A stretch of DNA of 47,554 nucleotides, from NCBI GenBank assembly GCA_022797935.1, contig JAAWLO010000010.1, positions 1-47,554 on the forward strand. Reading direction: 5' to 3'. Every line of letters starts with the position of its first letter. The first letter of the stretch is position 1. The stretch comes from Oscillibacter sp. (lineage in GTDB: Bacteria > Bacillota > Clostridia > Oscillospirales > Oscillospiraceae). Made by a program: the position numbers and the translations under genes. Below are positions 20,041 through 29,223 of the stretch, piece after piece. The notes beneath the pieces were generated by a model. The model ran no database searches and had not been told where the DNA came from. It saw only the letters and a list, made by a program, of their open reading frames with translations.

Positions 20041-21057
20041 TTATTTTTCTATGCCGGACCAGCTCAGCAGCCATTGATCATCACGCCGGATCAGTTCCAT
20101 GGTCAAGTAGTTATAACTTTCGCCTTCCTCCAGGTTTAGCCGGTGTTTGACCGAGACCCTGGCAGAGGCTGGATTTTGGTCATCCTCCAGAACATAGTCT
20201 ACAGAAGCAACGGTGAGATTGGCCCAAACGTTCTCGCCATAGGCGTCTGCTTCGGCGTCTTCTGCCAGAAGATCCGAAATGCTGGACAGGTCATTGGACA
20301 GCAGCGCCGGAAACAGACGGTCCGCTGCCGCATAGAGAGAACGCATCCACTCTGGAACAGCCTCCTTCAAGGAGATTACCCGGAAGCTGGACGCCATATC
20401 GCGGAAAAGCATACCAAGCCCTTCTTCCGCTTCCAGAAAATAGCGGGCGGTCAGGACGAAGGCGCCGCCCTGTCCGTCATCTATGAACCAAAGCTCCGCC
20501 TGTTCAGAGTTCCATTCTGTTCCGTTGCTTGCCCGAAGGTAAAGGCTGGCGTCATCCTCTCCTGGTATAAATTCAGCGTAACGGTCCGCCAAAGTTTTTT
20601 TCGCTTCACGCTTGGCCTCTGAGGCAGAAATTTGAGGCATGTGGAAAATATCCAATCCACACTCAGGAAAATCTTCCGGCAAAGAATTGATACTTCTAAT
20701 ACTGTAAAGTCCTTTTTCTTCACGGATAAAAAACTGTTCCTCATTGACGTAAATGAGAAAATCCACCGCCTCATCCTGGGACTGAGGCGCATAGCTCAAC
20801 AGACGCAGTGTCCCGATTTCACTGCCATCTGGCGGCAGAAACGTATCAGAACCCGGTGTCTCCTCAACAGGGGCCGGCGGGACAACAGGCGTTTCTGTCC
20901 GCCATATAAAGACACTTCCGGCTGTCAGCATCAGCGCCAGACAGGCTGCGGCGGCAAGGCTGTATCGAATCCAGTAATTCTGCCGCCGTTCACTGCGCAC
21001 AATTAAATGCGGCAACGCCTCTCCGATTGCGGCAAACAGCCGCTCCTGCTCATTCAT
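20041..21057 (-). CDS. putative membrane anti-sigma factor, 338 aa
   Basis: ATG 21057 overlaps the sigma gene's stop by 8 bases. Residues 1-30 are cytosolic and polar, residues about 31-50 a transmembrane segment (YSLAAAACLALMLTAGSVFIW, shown in part), and the rest is extracellular with proline-rich linker PVVPPAPVEETPG and a folded domain. No zinc anti-sigma motif is seen. Overlap with an ECF sigma gene is the main ground for the call. The outer domain may sense an envelope signal. Confidence 0.7.
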   Translation of the reverse strand: MNEQERLFAAIGEALPHLIVRSERRQNYWIRYSLAAAACLALMLTAGSVFIWRTETPVVPPAPVEETPGSDTFLPPDGSEIGTLRLLSYAPQSQDEAVDFLIYVNEEQFFIREEKGLYSIRSINSLPEDFPECGLDIFHMPQISASEAKREAKKTLADRYAEFIPGEDDASLYLRASNGTEWNSEQAELWFIDDGQGGAFVLTARYFLEAEEGLGMLFRDMASSFRVISLKEAVPEWMRSLYAAADRLFPALLSNDLSSISDLLAEDAEADAYGENVWANLTVASVDYVLEDDQNPASARVSVKHRLNLEEGESYNYLTMELIRRDDQWLLSWSGIEK

Positions 21058-21607
21058 AAAAGCCTTCCTTTCTCAAATATTGCTTCAGTTTCGTTCGGGT
21101 GCGGAACAGGCTGGTCCGTACAGTATTCTCCCGCATTCCATAACGCTTGGCTATATCTGCCATAGGTTCGGCAAACCAGTAGCGCCTCAGAAAAATATTG
21201 CACGTTTGCTCCGGCAGGCCGCACAGAAAACGGTTTATGGCCTCTGCCAGTTCTGCCGCTTCCAAAGTCTGAACAGTATCGGAGAATGAGACGCATTCTT
21301 TCAGTTCATCCAGAACCAGAGGCATCTCTCCCCCGCCCCGTTTTTCTGTATGAAGGGAGCGCCAGCGATTGAAAGCCAGATTTCGTGTAATCACCCCCAG
21401 AAATGGAGCCAGCAGTCTGGGACGGTCTTCCGGCATTGCGTTCCAGGCCTTCAGCCAAGTGTCGTTGACACACTCCTCCGCATCCCGGTGATCCGGTAAA
21501 ATATTGCGGGCAATGGCCTGGCAATACTTACCGTATTTCTTTCCAGTCCATTGAATGGCCTCCGGGTTACGGGACCAGTACAGATCTACAATAGCTTGAT
21601 CTTCCAT
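21050..21607 (-). CDS. ECF-type RNA polymerase sigma factor, 185 aa
   Basis: ATG 21607 follows GGGGAG; the frame to 21706 is an unlikely extension. Region 2 spans about residues 20-90 (RDAEECVNDTWLKAWNAMPED) and region 4 about 115-175 (LPEQTCNIFLRRYWF, IAKRYGMRENTVRTSLFRTR). It directs RNA polymerase to a stress or envelope regulon that is not known. No clear autoregulated promoter was identified upstream. Confidence 0.9.
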   Translation of the reverse strand: MEDQAIVDLYWSRNPEAIQWTGKKYGKYCQAIARNILPDHRDAEECVNDTWLKAWNAMPEDRPRLLAPFLGVITRNLAFNRWRSLHTEKRGGGEMPLVLDELKECVSFSDTVQTLEAAELAEAINRFLCGLPEQTCNIFLRRYWFAEPMADIAKRYGMRENTVRTSLFRTRTKLKQYLRKEGFYE

Positions 21608-21704
21608 ATTTTCTCCCCTTTTGCGTTTGTGTATTTCATAGAGGGCCCTTACTGATATAGACAGGAAAAACCAGACTTCGTTTCCGTTTATCTTCCCCTT
21701 TTGC

Positions 21705-21739
21705 AAAAAAAGCGTCCGCCGGTAAATTCAGGCGGACGC
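21705..21739 (-). terminator. terminator of coaX
   Basis: GCGTCCGCC (21712-21720) and GGCGGACGC (21731-21739) pair perfectly; on the minus strand seven T follow (A run 21705-21711). Confidence 0.85.
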
Positions 21740-21794
21740 CGGGCTGCGGCGGACAGGCAGTGAAATTGCGTGAGCAGCTGGTTCATTTCTCTCA

Positions 21795-22565
21795 TCAGCG
21801 ATTCTTTTGATAGATGGCCCAAAGACCATCCATCAGCAGGAACTTGTCATAGATGATCTTATTCCGGCAATACCGTACAATTACGGGAGCGTTTCCCCCG
21901 GTGGCCACTACGCTGATTTCCCGGTTTGGGAACTCTTCCCGAATACGGTCAATGATACCGTCCAACATTCCGGCAGTGCCATAGACAATGCCGGAACGCA
22001 TGCAATCTTCCGTGTTCTTCCCGATCAGAGCCTTGGGATGCTGAAGGGAGATGTCCGGCAATTGGGCCGCCCGGCGGCTGAGGGCCTCCAAAGAGACATT
22101 GACTCCCGGCAGCAGCAGTCCTCCCTCGTAGGTCCGTCCCTCGGAAATTACCCCAATGGTAGTAGCCGTGCCCATATCAATGGTGATAATAGGAGGCGTG
22201 AATTTTTCCAGCGCCGCCACAGCGTCCGCCACGATATCCCCTCCTACTTGAGTTTGGACCGTCAAGCGGATATTCAATCCGGTCTTCACTCCCGGTCCTA
22301 CTACCATGGGCGGCTTGCCCAGAAGACGGGTCAGCGCCTTTTCCATCATGAAATTCAGCGGCGGCACCACGCTGCACAGGATGGCACCCGTGACATCCTT
22401 GTAGCTGAAATGATAAAGGGTGAAGAGATTCATCAAATCAATGCAGATTTGGTCGGCTGTTTTCCGGCTGTCCGTATCCAGGGAGGCCAGAAAACGAAGG
22501 TTTTTTTCCCTGTCGAAAAGTCCGACAGAAGTATTGGAGTTACCGGCATCTATAGCAAGCAGCAT
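21795..22565 (-). CDS. coaX: type III pantothenate kinase, 256 aa
   Basis: ATG 22565 follows AAAGGAG; the upstream extension to 22724 has no homology. It makes 4'-phosphopantothenate, the first step of coenzyme A synthesis. Marks of the ASKHA-fold type III enzyme are DAGNSNTSVGLFD at the N-terminus, DMGTATTIGVIS with GGLLLPGV, and GTAGMLDG near the end. It stands alone between its own terminator and the divergent ogt. Confidence 0.95.
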   Translation of the reverse strand: MLLAIDAGNSNTSVGLFDREKNLRFLASLDTDSRKTADQICIDLMNLFTLYHFSYKDVTGAILCSVVPPLNFMMEKALTRLLGKPPMVVGPGVKTGLNIRLTVQTQVGGDIVADAVAALEKFTPPIITIDMGTATTIGVISEGRTYEGGLLLPGVNVSLEALSRRAAQLPDISLQHPKALIGKNTEDCMRSGIVYGTAGMLDGIIDRIREEFPNREISVVATGGNAPVIVRYCRNKIIYDKFLLMDGLWAIYQKNR

Positions 22566-22691
22566 GAAAATCGCTCCTTTCGTAAGGGCTTTATTGGGAT
22601 TCACCGGATGCGTTTGGTCAACCGAACTTTCTTTTCTCTTCATATAGTAACACGAGTCCGGGCTCCTGGCAAGAGCGGGCAGAAAAATGGC

Positions 22692-22720
22692 TTGCACACG
22701 TACATAAGTTCTGATATAAT
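22692..22720 (+). promoter_or_regulatory. promoter of ogt
   Basis: TTGCAC (22692-22697), 17 bases, TATAAT (22715-22720), 31 bases before the start codon. Confidence 0.8.
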
Positions 22721-22751
22721 CCATGTATCACCATGAAAGGACCGTAAATTC

Positions 22752-23282
22752 ATGACTTATTGGGCAAACGTGACGTCTCCCCTAGGTCCGGTAAACCTGG
22801 CCTCTGACGGAGAAGCGCTGATAGGACTGTGGCTGGAAGGGCAAAAGTATTTTGCGGCTGGATTGGAGGATACGATAGAACCGTGCCCAGAACTGCCGGT
22901 TCTCCGGCAGACAGCGGCTTGGCTGGACGCCTATTTTGCAAAACAGGACCTTCCTCCCCTTCCGCCGCTGGCTCCCAGGGGAAGTGCGTTTCGGCAACGG
23001 GTGTGGAAGCTGCTGCTGGAGATTCCCTTCGGGGAAACCACCACCTACGGCGCCCTGTCGGAGAAGCTGAAAGCCGCTGGCAGTTCCGCCTCTCCCCAGG
23101 CTGTTGGCGGCGCGGTGGGTCATAATCCGATTTCCATCCTCATTCCATGCCACCGGGTGGTGGGCTCGGACGGCAGTCTGACAGGCTATGCCGGAGGCGT
23201 GGACAAGAAACGGTTTTTGCTGGAGCTGGAAGGCGCTGACCTGTCAAAACTCTATACGCCCACAAAGGGAACCGCACTTTGA
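22752..23282 (+). CDS. ogt: methylated-DNA--protein-cysteine methyltransferase, 176 aa
   Basis: ATG 22752 follows AAAGGA. It removes methyl groups from O6-methylguanine onto its own cysteine. The C-terminal domain has RVWKLLLEIPFGETTTYG, the HTH (ASPQAVGGAVGHNP) and the acceptor motif IPCHRVV, then GYAGGVDKKRFLLELE. The short N-terminal domain is as in Ogt. Confidence 0.95.
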   Translation: MTYWANVTSPLGPVNLASDGEALIGLWLEGQKYFAAGLEDTIEPCPELPVLRQTAAWLDAYFAKQDLPPLPPLAPRGSAFRQRVWKLLLEIPFGETTTYGALSEKLKAAGSSASPQAVGGAVGHNPISILIPCHRVVGSDGSLTGYAGGVDKKRFLLELEGADLSKLYTPTKGTAL

Positions 23283-23330
23283 GAGAGGATTCTTAACAGA
23301 CAGATTTCTGCCGGCAAAGCGCACAGAAAC

Positions 23331-23366
23331 GGCGGGCATCGGTTCTCCCAATGCCCGCCTTGTTTC
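23331..23366 (+). terminator. terminator of ogt
   Basis: GGCGGGCAT (23331-23339) and ATGCCCGCC (23351-23359) pair perfectly, followed by TTGTTT. It touches the end of spoIVA from the other strand. Confidence 0.75.
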
Positions 23367-24840
23367 ACAGAATGATGCAGATCAGCCCTCCGCTGCCCTC
23401 GTTGATGATGCGGGTCAGCGTCTCCTGGAGTTTCTTCCGGGCATCCTCCGGCATTCGTTTCAGCTTGCCCTGCAGGTCATCACTGACCAATTCATGAAAG
23501 CTCCGGCCAAAAATATTGGACTGCCAGATTTTGCTGGTATCTCCCTCAAACTCCTGAAGAAGATAATTCACCATATCTTCTGACTGCTTCTCGTTTCCCA
23601 CAATGGGCGAGACCGCCGTCTCTATATCCGCACGAATCATGTGAATGCTGGGGGCGCTGGCCTTCAGCTTCACACCATAACGCCCGCCCTGCTTCATGAT
23701 CTCCGGTTCCTCCAGCTTCAGCTCCTCTATGCTGGGTACAACAATGCCATACCCCGTCTCCCGCACATCCCTCAGCGCACCGGACACCTTGTCATATTCC
23801 GCCTTTACCGCCGCAAGACGGGTCAGCAGGCTCATCAGATCGCCGTCATCCCCTACCTCAAAGCCGGACTGTTCCGACAGCGTTCGGTAAAACAGCTCCC
23901 TTGGCAGACGCAGGCTGGCCGCCGCCACACCGGTCCCCAGGTCAATGGCCGTAATTTTTGCCTCGCTGATGTTTTCACAGGTTCCCAAAGCTGTAATGAC
24001 GCCGTCTACTTCCCGGATGTGCTGGAGCTGAGCGGTGCCCTGACGTACCGCTTCGTAGAGACTGGCCTTGATGGGATGGTCCAGAGGCAGGGCGTCTACC
24101 CACGGCGGCAGGAACAAATCCAGTTCCTGCATGGGGAACTCATAGAGCACTGCCCGTAGGATGTCAGCGACATCCTCTTCTCCCAGTTCCAAACAGTTCA
24201 CCGGAACGCAGTTCACCTCATACCGGGAAGCAATGTCCCGCGCAATGGCGGACGCCCGGTCGCTTCTGGGGTCTGCGGAGTTCAGCAGAACAATAAAGGG
24301 TTTCCCCAGTTCCTGGAGTTCCCGAATCACCCGCTCCTCTGCCTCCAGATAATCCTCCCGCGGAATATCGGAGACCGTACCGTCAGTAGTAATGACAATG
24401 CCAATGGTGGAGTGCTCGGAAATCACCTTCCGGGTGCCGATCTCCGCTGCCTCGGTCATGGGAATTTCGTGGTCGTACCAGGGGGTCGTCACCATGCGGG
24501 GAGAATCGTCCTCAAATTGTCCAATGGCGCCGCGTACCATGTAGCCCACACAATCAATGAGCCGCACGGAAAAAGAAGCTCCATCCGGCAGCTGAACCTG
24601 CGCCGCCTCCTCCGGAACAAATTTGGGTTCCGCCGTCATGATGGTCCGGCCGGACCCGCTCTGAGGCAATTCATCCCGGGCTCGCTCCTTGCGGTACACA
24701 TTTTCAATGTTGGGAATCACCTGGGTTTCCATAAAGCGCTTGATGAAGGTGGATTTTCCGGTGCGCACCGGTCCTACTACACCGATGTAGATATCCCCCG
24801 CCGTGCGGGTAGCGATATTCTGATAGATGGTCGTATTCAT
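23365..24840 (-). CDS. spoIVA: stage IV sporulation protein A, 491 aa
   Basis: Full-length SpoIVA, the ATPase that polymerises on the forespore surface as the coat base. The N-terminal GTPase-like domain has Walker A GPVRTGKSTF and DCVGYMVRGAIGQFEDDSPR-type sequence (shown in part here), and the C-terminus ends GSGGLICIIL as expected for the SpoVM-interacting tail. Start ATG 24840 is followed by the usual MNTTIYQNIATRT. SpoVM, its anchor, is encoded at 29224-29292 in this window. Confidence 0.97.
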   Translation of the reverse strand: MNTTIYQNIATRTAGDIYIGVVGPVRTGKSTFIKRFMETQVIPNIENVYRKERARDELPQSGSGRTIMTAEPKFVPEEAAQVQLPDGASFSVRLIDCVGYMVRGAIGQFEDDSPRMVTTPWYDHEIPMTEAAEIGTRKVISEHSTIGIVITTDGTVSDIPREDYLEAEERVIRELQELGKPFIVLLNSADPRSDRASAIARDIASRYEVNCVPVNCLELGEEDVADILRAVLYEFPMQELDLFLPPWVDALPLDHPIKASLYEAVRQGTAQLQHIREVDGVITALGTCENISEAKITAIDLGTGVAAASLRLPRELFYRTLSEQSGFEVGDDGDLMSLLTRLAAVKAEYDKVSGALRDVRETGYGIVVPSIEELKLEEPEIMKQGGRYGVKLKASAPSIHMIRADIETAVSPIVGNEKQSEDMVNYLLQEFEGDTSKIWQSNIFGRSFHELVSDDLQGKLKRMPEDARKKLQETLTRIINEGSGGLICIIL

Positions 24841-24872
24841 AGCATCCCGTCCTTTTTCCGCTTCATGTTCTC

Positions 24873-24902
24873 ACTCTATGCCCGTCCCCCAAAAAGTATG
24901 AC
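24873..24902 (-). promoter_or_regulatory. SigE-type promoter of spoIVA
   Basis: On the minus strand GTCATACT (24902-24895), 14 bases, CATAGAGT (24880-24873), close to the SigE consensus GTCATATT/CATACAAT, 32 bases before the start codon. Confidence 0.7.
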
Positions 24903-24975
24903 AGGCCGTCTGGTTTTAGGAAAACTGCACAAATTCCTCCTTGAAATTCAAGAGCGGATTCAGAATAATTTTGTC

Positions 24976-25004
24976 TTTACAGAGATGCTTTAGCATGGTA
25001 AACT
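24976..25004 (+). promoter_or_regulatory. promoter of the amino acid ABC transporter
   Basis: TTTACA (24976-24981), 17 bases, TAAACT (24999-25004). Confidence 0.55.
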
Positions 25005-25020
25005 ACTACCGTACTAAAAC

Positions 25021-25038
25021 GAACGGGACGTCCCGTTC
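25021..25038. promoter_or_regulatory. 18-base perfect palindrome before the ABC transporter operon
   Basis: GAACGGGAC-GTCCCGTTC is a perfect inverted repeat 17 bases after the -10 box and 19 bases before the start codon, on the expected transcript start. A repressor site is the simplest reading. Confidence 0.6.
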
Positions 25039-25057
25039 CAATTTGGAGGATGAAACG

Positions 25058-25948
25058 ATGAAAAAAAAGCTTTGGGCACTTCTCTTGGCCCTGTCCCTGA
25101 CGCTGTCCCTGGCAGCCTGCGGCGGCAATTCCAGCAATTCCGGCAGCAGTACCGCTCCCCCAGCGGAGTCCAACCAGAACACCACTTCCGATGACGGCGC
25201 TGACATCTCGGACGCCGCAGCGGAAAGTGACCTGGCCTATGTTCAGGGCAAGGGCGTCCTGGTGGTGGGCATGACGGACTTTGCCCCCATGGACTACCGG
25301 GATGCCGATGGCAAATGGATCGGCTTTGACGCCGATATGGCCACCGCCTTTGCTGAGAGCCTGGGCGTCAAGGTGGAGTTCCAGGAGATCACCTGGGATT
25401 ACAAGGTCATGGAGCTGGATGCCAAGAGCATTGACTGCGTCTGGAACGGCATGACCTTGAACGACGAGGTCAAGGCGGCTATGGACACTGGAGCCCCCTA
25501 TTCCCTCAACGCCCAGGTTCTGGTGGTCCCCACTGAGAAGGCTGCGGACTTTGAGAACCTGACCACCCTGGAGGGTCTGAACGTGGCTGTGGAGTCCGGC
25601 TCCGCCGGCGAGGACGCTGCCGAGGCTCTGGGCGCTTCCACCACCGCCGTAGCCAAGCAGGCCGACGCGCTGATGGAGGTCTCCGCCGGCACCGCCGACG
25701 CCGCCGTAATCGACCTGCTGATGGCCGGCGCTATGATCGGCGAGGGAACCAACTACGCCAACCTGACCCATACCGTCAACCTGAACGCCGCCCAGGGCCT
25801 GGAGTCCGAGGAATACGGCGTGGGCTTCCGCAAGGGGTCTGACCTGGTAAGCGCTTGGAACGAGTTCTGGGCCGCCGCCATAGCCGACGGCACCGTCCTG
25901 GAGACCGGCACTACATACGGCGTGCAGGAGTCCCTGATTTTAGAGTAA
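25058..25948 (+). CDS. amino acid ABC transporter substrate-binding lipoprotein, 296 aa
   Basis: ATG 25058 follows GGAGG. The signal peptide MKKKLWALLLALSLTLSLAAC ends in a lipobox with Cys after LAA, so the protein is lipid-anchored outside the membrane. A low-complexity Ser/Asn linker follows, then a family 3 periplasmic binding fold (MTDFAPMDYRDADGKWIGFD). It delivers a polar amino acid to the permease and ATPase encoded next; the exact ligand is unknown. Confidence 0.93.
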   Translation: MKKKLWALLLALSLTLSLAACGGNSSNSGSSTAPPAESNQNTTSDDGADISDAAAESDLAYVQGKGVLVVGMTDFAPMDYRDADGKWIGFDADMATAFAESLGVKVEFQEITWDYKVMELDAKSIDCVWNGMTLNDEVKAAMDTGAPYSLNAQVLVVPTEKAADFENLTTLEGLNVAVESGSAGEDAAEALGASTTAVAKQADALMEVSAGTADAAVIDLLMAGAMIGEGTNYANLTHTVNLNAAQGLESEEYGVGFRKGSDLVSAWNEFWAAAIADGTVLETGTTYGVQESLILE

Positions 25949-25970
25949 ACCCTTCCCAATTTCCATCCGC

Positions 25971-26000
25971 AAAGGCAGAGAGGTACTCCTCTCTGCCTTT
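25971..26000 (+). other. stable hairpin between binding-protein and permease genes
   Basis: AAAGGCAGAGAGG (25971-25983) and its perfect complement (25988-26000) with a TACT loop form a 13-base-pair stem lacking a T run. Such hairpins protect or partly end the transcript so that the binding protein is made in excess over the permease. Confidence 0.7.
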
Positions 26001-26043
26001 GGACGGTTTTCCTCCCCCAAATTTTCAATGAGAGGACGATTCC

Positions 26044-26733
26044 ATGCTTTCCTTTTTCAGCTCCGCCGAGTTCCAAACGGTCCTGTCCACCCTGAACACC
26101 GGCTTTGTCAAAACCCTCCAGCTCTTTTTCGTCACCCTGGTGGGGGCGGTCCCTCTGGGGCTGGTCATCTCCTTCGGCTCCATGAGCCGCATCCCTCCCC
26201 TGCGGTGGCTGACGAAAACCCTGGTCTGGATTATCCGGGGTACGCCCCTGGTCCTCCAGATCATTGCCCTCTACTATGTGCCCGGCCTGAAGGGTGTCCA
26301 CATCTGGAGCGGCGGCGAGTCCGGGCGGTTTACCGCCGTGGCGGTGGCTTTTGTCATCAACTATGCCTGCTATTTCTCGGAGATTTACCGGGGCGGCATC
26401 CAGGGCGTGCCTGCGGGGCAGCAGGAGGCCGGACTGGTGCTGGGCATGACCAAGCGGCAGATTTTCTTCAAGATCACGCTGCTGCAAATGATCAAGCGCA
26501 TTGTCCCCCCCATGTCCAACGAGATCATCACCCTGGTCAAGGACACTTCCCTGGCCCGAGTGGTGGCTTTGCAGGAGGTCATCTGGATGGGCGAGTCCTT
26601 TATGAAGGGCAATCAGGGCTATGCAGGACTGGTGTGGCCACTGTTCTTTACGGCGGTGTACTACCTGGCCTTCAGCGGCGTGGCCACCCTGCTTCTGGGG
26701 AAGCTGGAACAGAAGCTGGAATATTTCCGTTGA
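26044..26733 (+). CDS. amino acid ABC transporter permease, 229 aa
   Basis: A His/Glu/Gln/Arg-family permease with about five membrane spans (TLQLFFVTLVGAVPLGLVIS first). The EAA loop that contacts the ATPase is EAGLVLGMTKRQIFFKITLLQ. RGTPLVLQ is a further family mark. It lies between the binding protein and ATPase genes. Confidence 0.95.
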   Translation: MLSFFSSAEFQTVLSTLNTGFVKTLQLFFVTLVGAVPLGLVISFGSMSRIPPLRWLTKTLVWIIRGTPLVLQIIALYYVPGLKGVHIWSGGESGRFTAVAVAFVINYACYFSEIYRGGIQGVPAGQQEAGLVLGMTKRQIFFKITLLQMIKRIVPPMSNEIITLVKDTSLARVVALQEVIWMGESFMKGNQGYAGLVWPLFFTAVYYLAFSGVATLLLGKLEQKLEYFR

Positions 26734-26748
26734 GAGGAGCGGACAGAC

Positions 26749-27516
26749 ATGGAAATTTTAGAGGTCCAACACATTGAAAAGCACTTCGGGGACACCCAGG
26801 TCCTCAGCGACATCAGTTTTTCCCTGGAGGAGGGACAGGCTCTGTCCATCATTGGCTCTTCCGGCTCCGGCAAGACCACCCTGCTCCGCTGCCTGAACTT
26901 CCTGGAGCGGCCGAATCACGGTTCTATCGCCGTGAGGGGCAATGTGATCTTTGACGCGTCGGACCCCTCTACCCAGGCGGAGAGGGATATCCGCCAGAAG
27001 CGGCTCCACTTCGGTCTGGTGTTCCAGAATTTCAACCTCTTTCCCCAGTACACGGCCCTGCAAAATGTTACCCTGGCCCGGGAACTGCGGGCCAAGGAGC
27101 GGGGCGGTGAAAGCCGGGAAGACATTATGAAGGCAGGCCGGGACCTGCTGGACCAAATGGGCCTGGCGGACCGGGCGGACCACTACCCTCACCAGCTCTC
27201 CGGCGGCCAGCAGCAGCGGGTGGCCATCGCACGGGCTCTGGCTCTCCAGCCGGATATCCTCTGCTTTGATGAGCCCACCTCAGCCCTGGACCCGGAGCTG
27301 ACCGGCGAAGTACTGCGGGTGATTCGCTCCCTGGCGGAGAAACGGACGACCATGATTATTGTTACCCATGAAATGGCCTTCGCCCGGGATGTGGCGGATC
27401 AGCTTATCTTCATGGACAGCGGCGTAATTGTAGAACAAGGCAGCCCCCGAGAGGTCATCGACCATCCCAAAGAAGAACGGACAAAACAGTTCCTGTCCCG
27501 GTATTCCAATCATTAA
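26749..27516 (+). CDS. amino acid ABC transporter ATP-binding protein, 255 aa
   Basis: ATG 26749 follows GAGAGGAG. It has Walker [14 protein letters not shown]-loop QNFNLFP, signature LSGGQQQR, Walker [12 protein letters not shown] and switch His in VTHEMAFA. It powers the permease encoded just before it, as in GlnQ-type importers. Last gene of the operon. Confidence 0.96.
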   Translation: MEILEVQHIEKHFGDTQVLSDISFSLEEGQALSIIGSSGSGKTTLLRCLNFLERPNHGSIAVRGNVIFDASDPSTQAERDIRQKRLHFGLVFQNFNLFPQYTALQNVTLARELRAKERGGESREDIMKAGRDLLDQMGLADRADHYPHQLSGGQQQRVAIARALALQPDILCFDEPTSALDPELTGEVLRVIRSLAEKRTTMIIVTHEMAFARDVADQLIFMDSGVIVEQGSPREVIDHPKEERTKQFLSRYSNH

Positions 27517-27552
27517 AAAAAGCGCTCCGCCGCAGGGCTGGAGCGCTTTTTT
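27515..27552. terminator. bidirectional terminator between ABC operon and SPOCS-LysM gene
   Basis: AAAAGCGCTCC (27518-27528) and GGAGCGCTTTT (27540-27550) pair over an 11-base loop, with A and T runs on both sides, so it can serve both convergent units. Confidence 0.85.
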
Positions 27553-27557
27553 ATTCA

Positions 27558-29096
27558 TTAAGCCCGCTTTCTCGGAATCAGCAGCATCTGGTCCGCAGGA
27601 ATGTCCCCCTCCTCTTCCAGTTGATTGGCGGAAAGGATTGCGGAAATGGTGGTATTGTATTTTTTCGCCAAGTCCCAGGTACTCTCCTGCCGTCCAATGC
27701 ACCGCAGCACCAATGACGGCGCTCCAGAGGTGTCCTTTGCCGTCTCCGTGTCCAGTTTCGCGGCGGAAACGCATATCTTTTTGGTTCTGGCTGCCGCCTC
27801 AATGTGGAAGTCCACAGGAAATCGCACTTCGATTCCCCGCTCGCCCAAGGTGCCTTGAATTTCCTCTGTACAGACCGCCCGGGCTGTCACCCGGCTGTCC
27901 TCCGGAAGCTCTAGCTGGCAGCTGGCGTCCAGGCTTCGCTCTGCCACCAAGGGAACACCGCCCTCATCCAGATACATGGCCCGGACTGTCACGCCTGTCC
28001 GCAGCACGGCGGTGCCCCCCTCCCGGCTGACGGATACCGCACCGCAGACAGCAGACAGCGCCAGAATGGATTCCGCCACCACACCGATCTCCAGCACCTC
28101 CCGCAGAGTCTGCCGGCGGGTCAACGTCTCCCGGAAGCTGGTGAGGCTCAGAGGGACCGCGTCATAGGTCAAATCATAAGCTGTAGAATAGAGGTCGTTG
28201 AGCAAAGTCAGCTCCTGCTCCTCCCGCAAAAGTGCTGTGGCGTGCAGGTAAAGCGTTACGGCGATTTGCCGTCCCTCCGGGTCATCACCGTCAATCTGAA
28301 GATCCGTACCGGTCAGCTGTAATTGCAGGCTGGCCAACGCCCCCTCCTGTGCCCCTTCCACCTCCATAATCTGAGAGAATGGCAGTTCGGACACCGTGGA
28401 ACCACAGCTGCCGCTGCTGGTTCGGTACAACAGGCTGATCGAAAAAACACCCTTGAAAATCAGCTTGTTTCCCACGATTTTCGTCTCTGTCACCGTGCTG
28501 GAAACCTGGCTGGTCAACAGTTCCGACGCACCCTCACGCCCTGGTGAGAGATTCATCTCCTCTGTGAAGGTAAAATCCTTTTCAGCAATGTGCGTCAAAA
28601 GGATTGCGTGCTGCCGCTCCTGCCGCTTTTCTACACAAAGCCGCTCGTCCGCCTCCACATCCGTACAGAAATGCAGCGGGCTGCGCTGATACCCAGTCAG
28701 GTGGGTTACCAATTTGCAGTGGGTAAAGATCTTCCGGGGGTTCAGCATCCGGGCCTCCAGAAATTCCGGTTCTGCTTCCGCAGTCAGATACTGACAGTTC
28801 GGCAGGCTGCGGCTGTCGCTCTCCACCGTGAAGGGCATAGCAAATTCCAAGGTGCGGACGCCGCTCTCCCCGTCCGGCGTGTAGAGCACCGTCACCCGAA
28901 CAGTGCCGGAAAGTTCCGCTTTTCCGTCCCGAAGCTCCCGGCTGTGAAGGTAAACTTTCCCGTCCGTCTCAATAATGCGGGCAATGTCGGGACAGTAGTC
29001 CGGCACAATGGTCTCCGCTGTTTCCTCCTGGGTCAGAGTCAGTTCTCCCCCCGTTTCGTAGGTATCCAGCGATACATTTTTCATTTCCAGTTCCAT
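27558..29096 (-). CDS. SPOCS (DUF3794) and LysM domain spore protein, 512 aa
   Basis: ATG 29096 (MELEMKN) follows AAGGAAGG. Several DUF3794/SPOCS-like beta-rich stretches fill residues about 30-430 (for example LTLTQEETAETIVPDYCPDI and a later IVVAESILALSAVCG-like core). Residues about 455-510 are a LysM domain (ESTWDLAKKYNTTISAILSA). Such proteins are spore envelope morphogenetic factors in Clostridia, with LysM holding cortex peptidoglycan. The SigE-like promoter supports mother-cell expression. Confidence 0.88.
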   Translation of the reverse strand: MELEMKNVSLDTYETGGELTLTQEETAETIVPDYCPDIARIIETDGKVYLHSRELRDGKAELSGTVRVTVLYTPDGESGVRTLEFAMPFTVESDSRSLPNCQYLTAEAEPEFLEARMLNPRKIFTHCKLVTHLTGYQRSPLHFCTDVEADERLCVEKRQERQHAILLTHIAEKDFTFTEEMNLSPGREGASELLTSQVSSTVTETKIVGNKLIFKGVFSISLLYRTSSGSCGSTVSELPFSQIMEVEGAQEGALASLQLQLTGTDLQIDGDDPEGRQIAVTLYLHATALLREEQELTLLNDLYSTAYDLTYDAVPLSLTSFRETLTRRQTLREVLEIGVVAESILALSAVCGAVSVSREGGTAVLRTGVTVRAMYLDEGGVPLVAERSLDASCQLELPEDSRVTARAVCTEEIQGTLGERGIEVRFPVDFHIEAAARTKKICVSAAKLDTETAKDTSGAPSLVLRCIGRQESTWDLAKKYNTTISAILSANQLEEEGDIPADQMLLIPRKRA

Positions 29097-29137
29097 GAAG
29101 AAGTCCTTCCTTTCCCGGCAGTTCATAGATGCTCTAC

Positions 29138-29167
29138 ACTTTATGCCGCTGCCGGGCCGGTTATGCC
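29138..29167 (-). promoter_or_regulatory. SigE-like promoter of the SPOCS-LysM gene
   Basis: On the minus strand GGCATAAC (29167-29160), 14 bases, CATAAAGT (29145-29138), about 40 bases before the start codon. Confidence 0.55.
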
Positions 29168-29172
29168 TTTTT

Positions 29173-29208
29173 CAAAAGAAAACGCCTGCCGCAGAGGCCC
29201 GGCAGGCG
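29173..29208 (-). terminator. terminator of spoVM
   Basis: CGCCTGCCG (29183-29191) and CGGCAGGCG (29200-29208) pair perfectly; on the minus strand TTTTCTTTT follows. Confidence 0.85.
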
Positions 29209-29223
29209 GAATAGAAAGGAATT

